A DNA stretch of 37,104 nt. Source: Ruminococcus sp. (lineage in GTDB: Bacteria > Bacillota > Clostridia > Oscillospirales > Acutalibacteraceae). The position numbers and the translations under genes are program-made. The notes under the pieces are model-generated. The model was not told the origin of the DNA. It was given only the letters and a program-made list of their open reading frames with translations, and did not search any database. The first letter of the stretch is position 1. Each line of letters begins with the position of its first letter. Location of the stretch: contig JAFRGI010000014.1 in NCBI GenBank assembly GCA_017433905.1, positions 1 through 37,104 on the forward strand, given 5' to 3'. Positions 8,345-16,068 of the stretch are shown here, one piece after another.

Positions 8345-9043
8345 ATGCCCGAAAAAAAAGTTAACAAAGCAGTTGTCTGTCCAATGTGCGGCGAGCTCAG
8401 CAAGGCGGTTGTCTATACCAGCGTGAATGCGACGGTCAGCAAGAGTCAGCGAAAAAAAATACTTGACGGCAGTTTGTTTGCCTGGAAGTGCCCTTCTTGC
8501 GGCTACAGCGCACGGCTGACGTATCCGATTCTTTACAACGATATGACGAATCGCTTTATGATATATCTCATCCCCAAAATCGACCGCTTTCAGATTTGCG
8601 ACAAGAAGCTGGAAGAAAAGTACCGCAACCTGTGCAACATCAACAAGCGTGTTGTGGCAGATTTTAACGCCTTTAAGGAAAAGATCTTTATTTTTGAGTC
8701 CGGTCTGGACGATATGGCTGTGGAGCTGACGAAGGCAGTGATTGGTCAGACCGTTGCCCAAAAGCTGGAAGGCGCCGAGGTACAGGCAGGCTTTCTTTCC
8801 ATGTATGACCGCGAAAGCAACACGATGGGTTTTACGTACTTCACGGGTGAAAAAATGACGCCGTATGTGCAGACCGCGCGTCTGGAAATTTACGGAAAGT
8901 CCAAAGAGATTGTGGAGCAGTTCGCCGTCAAGGATAAAAAGCTGGATGGGTTTATCAAGATCGACGCGGAGTGGGCGGATAATATTTTGTATCGCTACAA
9001 GCGCGCCAGAAAAATTGAAAAACTGAATAAAATCAAACAATAG
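8345..9043 (+). CDS. CpXC-domain zinc-ribbon-like protein
   Basis: The 232-residue protein has two Cys pairs, CPMC at residues 12-15 and CPSC at 49-52, separated by a beta-hairpin-like stretch. This is the arrangement of the CpXC domain, a presumed zinc-binding module. The middle (about 60-110) contains YPILYNDMTNRFMIYLIP and a Lys/Asn-rich helix; the C-terminal half is a mixed helical region with no motif I know. No signal peptide is visible, so it should be cytoplasmic. AGAGGTG precedes the ATG. Family assignment is based on the Cys layout and the aromatic segment after it. Function unknown. Confidence 0.8.
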   Translation: MPEKKVNKAVVCPMCGELSKAVVYTSVNATVSKSQRKKILDGSLFAWKCPSCGYSARLTYPILYNDMTNRFMIYLIPKIDRFQICDKKLEEKYRNLCNINKRVVADFNAFKEKIFIFESGLDDMAVELTKAVIGQTVAQKLEGAEVQAGFLSMYDRESNTMGFTYFTGEKMTPYVQTARLEIYGKSKEIVEQFAVKDKKLDGFIKIDAEWADNILYRYKRARKIEKLNKIKQ

Positions 9044-9125
9044 GCATACGGGTCGGCTGTACATGAGTCGGCTCGTATGCCTATCTGCCGATCGGAAACA
9101 GTTTGTTTCCGCCGATGCTTTTTAT
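9040..9125 (+). terminator. Two consecutive hairpins after the CpXC gene
   Basis: The first hairpin begins at the stop codon: ATAGGCATACG (9042-9052 region) pairs with CGTATGCCTAT (9074-9084), but no T-run follows on the plus strand. The second is CGGAAAC-AGTTT-GTTTCCG, followed shortly by GCTTTTTATT. Together they probably end transcription of the CpXC gene. The first could act on the minus strand, where moderately T-rich sequence follows. Confidence 0.55.
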
Positions 9126-9145
9126 TCGGTATATCCGATGGTTGG

Positions 9146-9793
9146 TCATTGGGCGGTTTTATAGCGATAGTAGGCAATCGAGGATATGCCGACAAAAATC
9201 AGGCAGAACCAAATGCTGTGGACGGACAGGGCAAGACTCAGCAAACACGCTGCGGCGGCACCGATATGAAAGTATAGCAGCGTTGCCCAGTAAAAGCGCG
9301 CGTTGCGCAGAGCTTTTTTATCCTTGTTCAACAGATAGGTTGTCAGCAGCATGACTGCCTGACGGACGTTATTGGAAGAAAAAACCGTTGCGCTTGAATT
9401 GCTTCCTGCTTTTTTGTATGCGTTCCACTGTATAGGCATGGCAAAGGCGATGGGCATGACAGCGAGATAGTGATTGCCGCAGTGCGAGAGCAAGCCCGTT
9501 CCGACAATCGCGAGCGAGGTGACAATCAGGCTGACGATTTTCATGCTCAGCACGTCATACCACCGAAATACGGTATAAAAGACGCATCCCGACACGTAAG
9601 CGATAAAAAGAAGCGCACAGTATCCGATGCTTTCTCGGTTGCCCGTGCAGGCGGAAATGACGAGGCGAAGTAAATTGCCGGTCTGCGCGTTTGCCAAAAT
9701 ATCGAGGTGGTTAAAGATGGTATATCCTGCCATAAAGCCACCGATAGTGCTGACTGTGTGGTGGAGGATCATCTGTTTTTTGAAAATGTTCAT
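9146..9793 (-). CDS. DUF1275 (YoaK-like) membrane protein
   Basis: The 215-residue protein has about six membrane segments and the hallmarks of the YoaK/DUF1275 family: GGFMAGYTIFNHLDILANAQTGNLLRL at residues 18-45 and a second motif near residue 140 ending in NNVRQAV. Family function is not established; a transport or membrane-integrity role is only guessed in the literature. The start at 9793 follows AGGAAAAG at a good distance. The promoter at 9824-9852 carries a perfect palindrome over its -35 element. It is a single-gene unit. Confidence 0.85.
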   Translation of the reverse strand: MNIFKKQMILHHTVSTIGGFMAGYTIFNHLDILANAQTGNLLRLVISACTGNRESIGYCALLFIAYVSGCVFYTVFRWYDVLSMKIVSLIVTSLAIVGTGLLSHCGNHYLAVMPIAFAMPIQWNAYKKAGSNSSATVFSSNNVRQAVMLLTTYLLNKDKKALRNARFYWATLLYFHIGAAAACLLSLALSVHSIWFCLIFVGISSIAYYRYKTAQ

Positions 9794-9823
9794 GTCTTTT
9801 CCTGATTTCCTTGTTCTGTCATC

Positions 9824-9862
9824 ATTGTAGCACGAAATGAGAGTGGCGTCAATGATGACGCC
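9824..9862 (-). promoter_or_regulatory. DUF1275 promoter with a palindromic operator-like site
   Basis: Minus strand: TTGACG (9847-9852), 17 bases, TACAAT (9824-9829). GGCGTCA-ATGA-TGACGCC at 9845-9862 is a perfect 7-bp inverted repeat that contains the whole -35 element, so a dimeric regulator bound there would block the promoter. Confidence 0.6.
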
Positions 9863-9925
9863 GACGGGCGTTCTCTCAATCTTTGGAAACGATCACTCTG
9901 AGAAAATAATCATTAGCATTTATCA

Positions 9926-10006
9926 GAGCGAGCCATTGTCATGAATGACACACGCAGCGTGGCACGGGACACCGATGTTTGATGACGCGCCGCACTGTCT
10001 ACCCGC
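9926..10006. repeat. 81-bp dispersed repeat, copy 1
   Basis: It begins GAGCGAGCCATTG and ends CTACCCG. It contains two short perfect inverted repeats, TGTCAT-GA-ATGACA and CACGC-A-GCGTG. Copy 2 is at 10725-10805, in the same orientation, with about five differences by eye. No protein or known RNA is recognised in it. Confidence 0.85.
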
Positions 10007-10040
10007 AAAAAAACGCCCACATAAAGTGAGCGTTTTTTTG
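10007..10040. terminator. Terminator of the secreted protein gene at 10070-10486
   Basis: ACGC-C-CAC and GTG-A-GCGT form a stem flanked by A7 on the left and T7 on the right, so it can work on both strands. It directly adjoins repeat copy 1. Confidence 0.8.
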
Positions 10041-10069
10041 TTATGGAAAATCCGATAATTGCGTGCTTC

Positions 10070-10486
10070 TTAGATATCAAGATAAGTAGTTCTGTTCAAT
10101 ACCTCATAGATATCGTAGTCACGAGACTTAGCCATGATGCTGCCATCATTCCAGTTAGGCTCTGTGTAACCCTTAACACGAACAAACTTAGCACCTACAT
10201 AACTACCCTTGATGTAGAAGTACGGGAAGCCCTCAGTATGGTATTCAGGCTTCAAGAATGTGCCGTTGCCGTTCTCATCCCAAACCCACAGAGAGATATA
10301 AGAACCGAATTTCGACTCTACGCTGGAAAAGAACGAAGCGTTGCCGTACACTGCGCTGGCACCAACAGTCTGAGTGTCAACAGTTGCAGCGGAAGCGGAA
10401 GCCATGCTGACAGCTGCTACGGAGCAGGTCATCACTGCTGCGGCTACGAGACTCATGATTCTGGTTTTGATAGAAGTCTTTTTCAT
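10070..10486 (-). CDS. Small secreted protein, unknown family
   Basis: The 138-residue precursor begins MKKTSIKTR and has a clear signal peptide with a likely cut after SASA (residue 33). The mature part is about 105 residues, starts with a Thr/Val-rich segment and is rich in Tyr, Trp, Phe and Gly (SYISLWVWDENGNG, PYFYIKGSYVG), which suggests a beta-sandwich-like extracellular domain. It has no Cys after the signal peptide, no sortase motif and no dockerin. AAAGGAG lies 10 bases or so before ATG 10486. The gene is a monocistronic unit with its own promoter and terminator, placed between two direct copies of an 81-bp repeat. I do not recognise the family. Confidence 0.8.
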   Translation of the reverse strand: MKKTSIKTRIMSLVAAAVMTCSVAAVSMASASAATVDTQTVGASAVYGNASFFSSVESKFGSYISLWVWDENGNGTFLKPEYHTEGFPYFYIKGSYVGAKFVRVKGYTEPNWNDGSIMAKSRDYDIYEVLNRTTYLDI

Positions 10487-10554
10487 TTTTCATTTCTCCT
10501 TTTTGTCATAAAAAACATTTTTTGTTTTTGTTACTCTTGTTTGAGTACGTGCCT

Positions 10555-10583
10555 ATGATACACCCGAAAACGGAAAAAGTCAA
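10555..10583 (-). promoter_or_regulatory. Promoter of the secreted protein gene
   Basis: Minus strand: TTGACT (10578-10583), 17 bases, TATCAT (10555-10560). The leader is about 70 bases and AT-rich. Between 10584 and 10724 I see nothing identifiable; the rest of the gap to 10954 holds repeat copy 2, a tandem duplication and the gltA-side terminator. Confidence 0.7.
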
Positions 10584-10724
10584 TGCAGTTTTGCAAAGTT
10601 TTTCCGAATCAGAGTATTGTTTATAATGTATAAATGCAGTGCTGAATAACTGTGCAGAATAACGAACGAAATGTACCTATATCCAAAACAGAACGATATT
10701 ACTCCTTCAAAATGACGTCTCTCG

Positions 10725-10805
10725 GAGCGAGCCATTGTCATGAATGACACACGCAGCGTGGCACGGGACACCGATGTTTGACGACACACCGCGCTGTCTA
10801 CCCGT
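10725..10805. repeat. 81-bp dispersed repeat, copy 2
   Basis: The same sequence as 9926-10006 apart from about five substitutions, all in the last third. It keeps both inverted repeats (TGTCAT/ATGACA and CACGC/GCGTG). The flanks of the two copies differ completely, so the repeat has sharp edges. Confidence 0.85.
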
Positions 10806-10829
10806 AAATTAAATACCCGTAAATTAAAT
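10800..10829. repeat. 15-bp perfect tandem duplication
   Basis: ACCCGTAAATTAAAT occurs twice in a row (10800-10814 and 10815-10829) at the right edge of repeat copy 2. Confidence 0.9.
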
Positions 10830-10832
10830 AAA

Positions 10833-10857
10833 TAAAAGGAACGGCGGCGCCGTCCCT
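10833..10857 (-). terminator. Terminator of the citrate synthase gene
   Basis: Minus strand: GGGACGGCG pairs with CGCCGTTCC and is followed by TTTTATTTATTT. Confidence 0.8.
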
Positions 10858-10954
10858 TGATTGATATTTTGGAAATGGTTTGATCCCGCCGTTGATGAAC
10901 GTTGCGGTTAGCGCAAACAATTAAAAGGCGGAGAAAGCGCCCACAGCGCTTGGT

Positions 10955-12322
10955 TTATCTCTGATGGAGAGGCGTGTATTCTTTTGGAGTGGAAATACTC
11001 ATGTAGGCGGGGCGGATAATCTTGCCCGCGTTGATCAGTTCTTCCATCCGGTGCGCGCTCCAACCGGCAATTCTTGCAGTCGCAAAGAGCGGCGTATACA
11101 GCTCGCAGGGGATTTTGAGCATGCTGTAGAGCAAGCCGCTGTAGAAGTCAACGTTAGAGGCAACGCCTTTATAGATACGGCGTTTTTTGCCGATGACCTG
11201 CGGCGCCAGACGCTCTACCTTGGCGTATAGATCAAATTCTTTGTTGTATCCCTCGGCGTCGGCAAGCTTTTTGACCGCGCCCTTGAGAATGACCTGACGC
11301 GGGTCGGAAATGGTGTAGACCGCGTGTCCCATGCCGTAAATCAGACCCTTGTGGTCAAATGCCTTTTTGTCGAGCAGTTTTTCGAGGTAGGCAGAAATTT
11401 CGTCTTCGTCGTCCCAGTCACGGATAACCGATTTCAAATTCTCAAACATTTCGAATACTTTGACGTTTGCGCCGCCGTGCTTTGGTCCCTTGAGAGAAGA
11501 CAGCGCCGCCGCAATAGCAGAGTATGTATCCGTGCCGGAGGAGGTGACAACGTGCGTGGTAAAGGTGGAGTTATTACCGCCGCCGTGTTCCATGTGCAGA
11601 ATCAGCGCCATGTCGAGAACCTTTGCCTCCAAATCGGTATAGTTTCTGTCGGGACGAAGCAGCGAGAGGATGACTTCTGCGGTGGACATGGTTGGCTCCG
11701 CTCGGTGGATGTACAGGCTCTTGTCGCGCAGATAGTGGTTAAACGAATGGTATCCGTAGACACTGAGCATCGGGAATACCGAAATCAGTTGGATGCACTG
11801 GCGCAAAACATTGTTGATGGATGTGTCGTTGGGGTTTTTATCATAGCAGAACAGCGTGAGAACCGACCGCGCAATAGAGTTCATCATATCCTCGCTCGGC
11901 GCTTTCAAAATAACGTCGCGCACAAAGTTCTGCGGCAGGGTGCGGTACTGCACCAGCAAAGTTTTGAAGTTTAGGAGCTGCTCTTTGTTGGGCATTTCAC
12001 CGAAAAGCAGCAAATAGACAACTTCCTCAAAACCGAAGCGGTCGTCGTTGAGAATGCCGTTCACAATACTGTTCACGTTATAGCCTCTGTAGTACAGCTC
12101 ACCGTCACAGGGAACAAGCTTGCCGTCGACCACTTTGTTTTGTTTGATGGTCGAAATATCGGTCAGTCCGGTCAAAACGCCTTTACCGTCCAGATCGCGC
12201 AGACCTCTTTTGACATCGAATTTGTTGTAGAGAGCGGGATCGATCATTGAGCTCGCTTTCATCTTTTCCGCCAAAAAATTGATCTCAGGGGTGTTTTCAG
12301 AATAATTCCATATTGTATCCAC
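10955..12322 (-). CDS. Citrate synthase
   Basis: It condenses acetyl-CoA and oxaloacetate to citrate in the cytoplasm. From GTG 12322 the protein has 455 residues, normal for the longer Firmicute form. The substrate-binding His lies in HMEHGGGNNSTFTTH (about residue 243) and the second in GMGHAVYTISDPR (about 330), with KGPKHGGAN between. The GTG is chosen because AAAGGGAG precedes it by about ten bases; the frame continues to 12397 but lacks a ribosome site there. It has its own promoter in the gap after the flavin-reductase-like gene and its own terminator. In such anaerobes it usually serves an incomplete TCA branch toward glutamate, which would feed the arginine cluster next door; that link is inference. 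Confidence 0.93.
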   Translation of the reverse strand: MDTIWNYSENTPEINFLAEKMKASSMIDPALYNKFDVKRGLRDLDGKGVLTGLTDISTIKQNKVVDGKLVPCDGELYYRGYNVNSIVNGILNDDRFGFEEVVYLLLFGEMPNKEQLLNFKTLLVQYRTLPQNFVRDVILKAPSEDMMNSIARSVLTLFCYDKNPNDTSINNVLRQCIQLISVFPMLSVYGYHSFNHYLRDKSLYIHRAEPTMSTAEVILSLLRPDRNYTDLEAKVLDMALILHMEHGGGNNSTFTTHVVTSSGTDTYSAIAAALSSLKGPKHGGANVKVFEMFENLKSVIRDWDDEDEISAYLEKLLDKKAFDHKGLIYGMGHAVYTISDPRQVILKGAVKKLADAEGYNKEFDLYAKVERLAPQVIGKKRRIYKGVASNVDFYSGLLYSMLKIPCELYTPLFATARIAGWSAHRMEELINAGKIIRPAYMSISTPKEYTPLHQR

Positions 12323-12438
12323 TGTAGAATCACTCCCTTTCACTTTGATTAAAGATCTCGGCGCCTGTTCTGTGTATTTTGGCACGTCGACCGCCAAATG
12401 ATAAAGAAAGGCACGTGCCGAGGGTGCTTTGAAACCTC

Positions 12439-12467
12439 ATTATACCATTTTTTTCGGAAAAATGCAA
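12439..12467 (-). promoter_or_regulatory. Promoter of citrate synthase
   Basis: Minus strand: TTGCAT (12462-12467), 17 bases, TATAAT (12439-12444). A perfect palindrome GGCACGTGCC lies in the leader at 12410-12419. Confidence 0.7.
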
Positions 12468-12471
12468 GTTT

Positions 12472-12981
12472 TTATTCTTTAGACAGAACGGAAGTGATTT
12501 CGCTGACATACATCCTGTGGTAGTCGTCGCCGTTGTAGTTCTGTTTGACAAAACCTTCGACAATGCAGTCCTCGCGCATATGCTGCACGTAGAGCTTTTT
12601 GCAAATCAGCACCAGACGCGCTTCGGCAAAGTACGGCACACCGTCCTCCGTAAAGGCAGGGGTCAACCCGGTTTCCTGTACCTTATCGACGTCTCTGCCG
12701 CTGTGTGAGCCGCAATAGCTCAGCGGTTTTCGGAAGCTTTCGTCAAAGAAACTCATCGAAAAGCAGCCGTTTTCCTCCATAAAACCAAAGGTGTACCGTT
12801 GCGGACGGATAAAGGTGAAGGTTACGGGTTTGTTCCACATAATACCCGTGCCGCCCCAGCTGACCGTCATGGTGTTGAAGCGGTTGCGGTCGCCGGCGGT
12901 GACCAGCGCCCAGTCTTTTCCGATCAGCGTAAAGGGATTGTCTGTGATAGCGCTTGGGCTGATGATTTTGAATTTGGGCAT
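12472..12981 (-). CDS. Flavin-reductase-like FMN-binding protein
   Basis: The 169-residue protein starts at ATG 12981 (MPKFKIISPSAITDNPF); an ATG eight codons earlier has weaker spacing to AAAGAAAGG. It has the split-barrel pattern of flavin reductase-like proteins: a GDRNRFNTMTVSWGGTGIMW loop (about residues 30-50) that contacts FMN, PVTFTFIRPQRYT and CFSMSFFDE. Members reduce free flavin or bind FMN for an unknown redox partner. The gene is 149 bases upstream of citrate synthase but that gene has its own promoter. The promoter here is covered by TGAATATTATTCA, an ARG-box-like palindrome. Partner and substrate unknown. Confidence 0.85.
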   Translation of the reverse strand: MPKFKIISPSAITDNPFTLIGKDWALVTAGDRNRFNTMTVSWGGTGIMWNKPVTFTFIRPQRYTFGFMEENGCFSMSFFDESFRKPLSYCGSHSGRDVDKVQETGLTPAFTEDGVPYFAEARLVLICKKLYVQHMREDCIVEGFVKQNYNGDDYHRMYVSEITSVLSKE

Positions 12982-13017
12982 ATATATCCAACCTTTCTTT
13001 ACCATTCTTTACCATAT

Positions 13018-13084
13018 AGTATAGCAGAAATCTGAATATTATTCAATAGTTTGCCGATGAATATTCATGAATATGAATATTATA
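13018..13084 (-). promoter_or_regulatory. Flavin-reductase promoter with ARG-box-like half-sites
   Basis: Minus strand: TTGAAT (13041-13046), 17 bases, TATACT (13018-13023). TGAAT-ATT-ATTCA (13033-13045) covers the -35. TGAATATTCATGAATATGAATATT follows at about 13058-13081 in a run of half-sites. ArgR sites have this half-site but a 4-base centre, so the match is imperfect. From 13085 to 13229 nothing is recognised. Confidence 0.5.
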
Positions 13085-13229
13085 TGCAAAAAAATGTATA
13101 TTTTCTTTTCGGATTCGGAGTGCCGGTGTGCGGATAAGCGTGTAAACTCTCCGAAAACCAACTGTTTTTTGCTCGATTTATGGGATGGTTCACTAGCAAA
13201 TAACGCATTTTTTATACAAAAGTGAAAAT

Positions 13230-13247
13230 GTTGCATAAATATTCAGA
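13230..13247 (+). promoter_or_regulatory. ARG-box-like operator upstream of argG
   Basis: GTTGCATAAATATTCAGA matches the ArgR consensus WNTGAATWWWWATTCANW at 16 of 18 positions by eye. It lies six bases upstream of the argG -35 element, the expected place for arginine repression. Confidence 0.65.
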
Positions 13248-13253
13248 AAAGGC

Positions 13254-13281
13254 TTGATTTTTCCAAAATAGGGAGTATAAT
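13254..13281 (+). promoter_or_regulatory. Promoter of the arginine cluster
   Basis: TTGATT (13254-13259), a 16-base spacer and TATAAT (13276-13281), about 35 bases before the argG start. Confidence 0.75.
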
Positions 13282-13316
13282 GTAGTAGTAAAATGAAATT
13301 AACGGAGGAATACATG

Positions 13317-14540
13317 ATGGCTGACAATAAAGTGAAAAAAGTGGTTTTGGCATATTCGGGAGGTTTGGATACGTCTATTATCATTCCGTGGCTGAAAGAA
13401 AATTACGATAACTGCGAGGTCATTGCGGTTTCGGGAAATGTCGGTCAGGGTACCGAGCTCGACGGTCTGGAAGAAAAGGCGATCAAAACCGGCGCGTCCA
13501 AGCTCTATATCGAGGATTTGAACAAAGAATTTGTGGAGGAATATGTATTCCCTACCATCAAGGCAGGCGCGGTCTATGAGGGCAAGTACCTCCTCGGCAC
13601 TTCCTTTGCGCGCCCCATTATCGCAAAGAGGATTGTGGAGATCGCCAAGGCAGAGGGCGCGGATGCGATTTGCCACGGCTGCACGGGTAAGGGTAACGAT
13701 CAGGTGCGTTTTGAGCTGGCGATCAAGGCTTACGCACCCGATATGAAGATCATCGCTCCGTGGAGAACATGGGAGTTCAAGTCCCGTGAGGAAGAAATCG
13801 TTTACGCGGAGGAGAAAAACATTCCGCTCAAGATTAACAGAGAAACCAACTACTCCAAGGACAAGAACCTCTGGCACCTTAGTCACGAGGGTCTGGATCT
13901 GGAGGATCCCGCCAACGAGCCGATGTACAATCAGGAAGGCTTCCTCGAGATGGGCGTATCTCCCGAGCAGGCGCCCGACAAGCCCGAGTACGTGACCATC
14001 TCCTTTGAGAAGGGTATTCCCGTCAAGCTCAACGGCGAAGCCGTCGACGGAGTGACCATGATCGAAAAGCTCAACGAAATCGGCGGACGCAACGGCGTGG
14101 GTATTACGGATATTGTGGAGAATCGTTTGGTCGGCATGAAGGCGCGCGGCGTCTACGAAACACCCGGCGGCACCGTGCTCTATGCGGCGCATGCAAAGCT
14201 GGAGGAAATCTGTCTTGACAAGGATACGCTGCACTATAAGCAGAACCTTGCCAATACCTTTGCCGATTTAGTTTACGACGGCAAGTGGTACACACCGCTG
14301 CGCGAGGCGATGTCCGCTTTTGTCGACAGCACGCAGGAGTATGTTACCGGTGACGTGAAGCTCAAGCTTTACAAGGGCAATATCATTGATGCAGGCGTGA
14401 TCAGTCCGTATTCTCTCTACGATGAGGAGATCGCCACCTTTGACGAGGACGAGGTTTACGATCAGAACGACAGCGCAGGTTTCATCAATCTGTTCGGCTT
14501 GCCGATCAAGGTACGTGCGAAAAAGGGTCTCATCAAATAG
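13317..14540 (+). CDS. argG: Argininosuccinate synthase
   Basis: ArgG joins citrulline and aspartate using ATP. The 407-residue protein (usual length about 400) opens with the ATP-binding loop [17 protein letters not shown] and carries SGNVGQG, GTSFARP and [15 protein letters not shown], which bind substrates. Two adjacent ATG codons (13314 and 13317) follow GGAGG (13304-13308) at 5 and 8 bases; the second is listed, but either may be used. The gene leads the arg cluster and carries the promoter and ARG-box-like site. A 24-base hairpin separates it from argH. Confidence 0.97.
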   Translation: MADNKVKKVVLAYSGGLDTSIIIPWLKENYDNCEVIAVSGNVGQGTELDGLEEKAIKTGASKLYIEDLNKEFVEEYVFPTIKAGAVYEGKYLLGTSFARPIIAKRIVEIAKAEGADAICHGCTGKGNDQVRFELAIKAYAPDMKIIAPWRTWEFKSREEEIVYAEEKNIPLKINRETNYSKDKNLWHLSHEGLDLEDPANEPMYNQEGFLEMGVSPEQAPDKPEYVTISFEKGIPVKLNGEAVDGVTMIEKLNEIGGRNGVGITDIVENRLVGMKARGVYETPGGTVLYAAHAKLEEICLDKDTLHYKQNLANTFADLVYDGKWYTPLREAMSAFVDSTQEYVTGDVKLKLYKGNIIDAGVISPYSLYDEEIATFDEDEVYDQNDSAGFINLFGLPIKVRAKKGLIK

Positions 14541-14580
14541 TTCATATTAACGAAATTCATGTAACAACAAGCATTCATTC

Positions 14581-14604
14581 GGGCAGGGTGAAATCACCCT
14601 GCCC
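14581..14604 (+). terminator. Strong hairpin between argG and argH
   Basis: GGGCAGGGTG-AAAT-CACCCTGCCC is a perfect 10-bp stem, but ATAAAGTG follows instead of a T-run. A smaller GAGGG/CCCTC hairpin lies at 14620-14639. More likely an RNA-processing or partial-termination element that tunes argG relative to argH than a full terminator. Confidence 0.5.
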
Positions 14605-14658
14605 ATAAAGTGTTTATATGAGGGTATCACAACGCCCTCCCACATACGGAGGTACGCT

Positions 14659-16035
14659 ATGCAGCTTTGGAAAGGCAGATTCAAAAAAGAGCTTTCAAAA
14701 ACCACCAATGATTTTAACAGCTCTATTTCATTTGACAGCCGCATGTTTCGCGAGGATATCGAGGGCAGTATCGCCCATGCGACCATGCTCGGCAAATGCG
14801 GTATCATCACCGAGGAGAGCGCTCGGGATATCGTGCAGGGCTTGCGGGGGATCCTTGCCGATATCGAGAGCGGCGCGCTGTCGATGGAGCCGGAGGCGGA
14901 GGATATCCATACCTTCATTGAGGGCGAGCTGACCCGCCGTATCGGCGACAACGGCAAACGCCTGCATACGTCGCGCAGCCGCAACGATCAGGTGGCGCTT
15001 GATATAAAGCTTTATCTCAAAAAGGAAGTTGTCAGCGTCAAAAAGCTTGTGGTTGACTTGATCAAAGTCATTGCCGGCAAGGCGGAGGAGTATGCCGATA
15101 CCGTCATGCCGGGTTATACGCATCTGCAGCGCGCCCAGCCAATTACCTTTGGGCATCATCTGCTTGCCTACGGCGAAATGCTTCTGCGCGACGTGTCGCG
15201 TTTGGAGGACTGCCTGAAAAGAATGGATGAAATGCCGCTTGGTTCCTGTGCACTGGCAGGAACCACCTATCCGATCGACCGAACGGTTACCGCCGGATTG
15301 CTCGGTTTTGAGCGCGTGACCAACAATTCGCTCGACGGCGTATCCGACCGGGATTTTTGCATCGAGTTTGCGTCGGTGCTCTCGATCATCATGGTGCATC
15401 TCAGCCGCTTTTCCGAGGAGATCATCATGTGGTGCAGCTGGGAATTTAAGTTTGTCGAATTGGATGACGCGTTTTCTACGGGTTCGTCCATCATGCCGCA
15501 GAAAAAGAATCCCGATATCGCCGAGCTGGTGCGCGGCAAAAGCGGACGTGTCTTTGGCGACACCATGACGCTGCTCACTGTCATGAAGGGAATCGCTCTT
15601 GCCTACAACAAGGATATGCAGGAGGATAAGGAGGCGATCTTTGATGCGGTCGATACCGTCAGGATGTGCCTGACGGCCTTCACGCCCATGCTGGATACCA
15701 TGCGTGTTTTGCCGCAGAATATGAGAAAAGCGGCGGCAGGCGGATTTATTAACGCCACGGACTGCGCGGATTGGCTGACAAAAAACGGCGTGCCGTTCCG
15801 CGACGCGTATAAGGCGACGGGAGAGCTTGTCGCGCGGTGTATGGAATTGGGCGTTGATCTGGAGAGTTTGCCTATAGAGGAATACCAAGCTGTCTGCGGT
15901 GTGTTTACCGAGGACGTTTACCACGCGATTTCGCTCGAAAAATGCGTGTCGCAGCGCACGGCGTTCGGAGGTCCCGCCCCCGAGTTGGTCAGGGCGCAGG
16001 CTGCACGGGTAAAAGAAATTGCGGAGACATTATAA
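14659..16035 (+). CDS. argH: Argininosuccinate lyase
   Basis: ArgH splits argininosuccinate into arginine and fumarate. The 458-residue protein is of normal length. The superfamily signature GSSIMPQKKNPD is at residues 275-286 with the catalytic Ser in its flexible loop; LHTSRSRNDQVALD near 105-118 and GYTHLQRAQPITFGHH near 155 form the rest of the shared active site of the tetramer. GGAGG lies six bases before the ATG. The next gene, argC, follows after 33 bases. Confidence 0.97.
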   Translation: MQLWKGRFKKELSKTTNDFNSSISFDSRMFREDIEGSIAHATMLGKCGIITEESARDIVQGLRGILADIESGALSMEPEAEDIHTFIEGELTRRIGDNGKRLHTSRSRNDQVALDIKLYLKKEVVSVKKLVVDLIKVIAGKAEEYADTVMPGYTHLQRAQPITFGHHLLAYGEMLLRDVSRLEDCLKRMDEMPLGSCALAGTTYPIDRTVTAGLLGFERVTNNSLDGVSDRDFCIEFASVLSIIMVHLSRFSEEIIMWCSWEFKFVELDDAFSTGSSIMPQKKNPDIAELVRGKSGRVFGDTMTLLTVMKGIALAYNKDMQEDKEAIFDAVDTVRMCLTAFTPMLDTMRVLPQNMRKAAAGGFINATDCADWLTKNGVPFRDAYKATGELVARCMELGVDLESLPIEEYQAVCGVFTEDVYHAISLEKCVSQRTAFGGPAPELVRAQAARVKEIAETL

Positions 16036-16068
16036 AGGCGCTGCCAAAAAGAAAAAGGATGGATGATC

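Noticed and set aside
9926..9982. Short peptide encoded in the 81-bp repeat (reads MNDTRSVARDTDV then stop)
   Set aside because: Both copies share the frame because they share the DNA; there is no ribosome site and upstream stops lie close by.
12323..12397. 25-residue N-terminal extension of citrate synthase
   Set aside because: No ribosome site before 12397, and GGGAG marks GTG 12322; the extension does not resemble the family start.
13031..13090. CRISPR-like repeats of TGAATAT
   Set aside because: Units are 7-10 bases and overlapping with no spacers; better read as regulator half-sites.
14728..15924. 398-codon open frame antisense to argH
   Set aside because: argH is certain on the plus strand; the opposite frame is open only because of codon bias and has no family resemblance.
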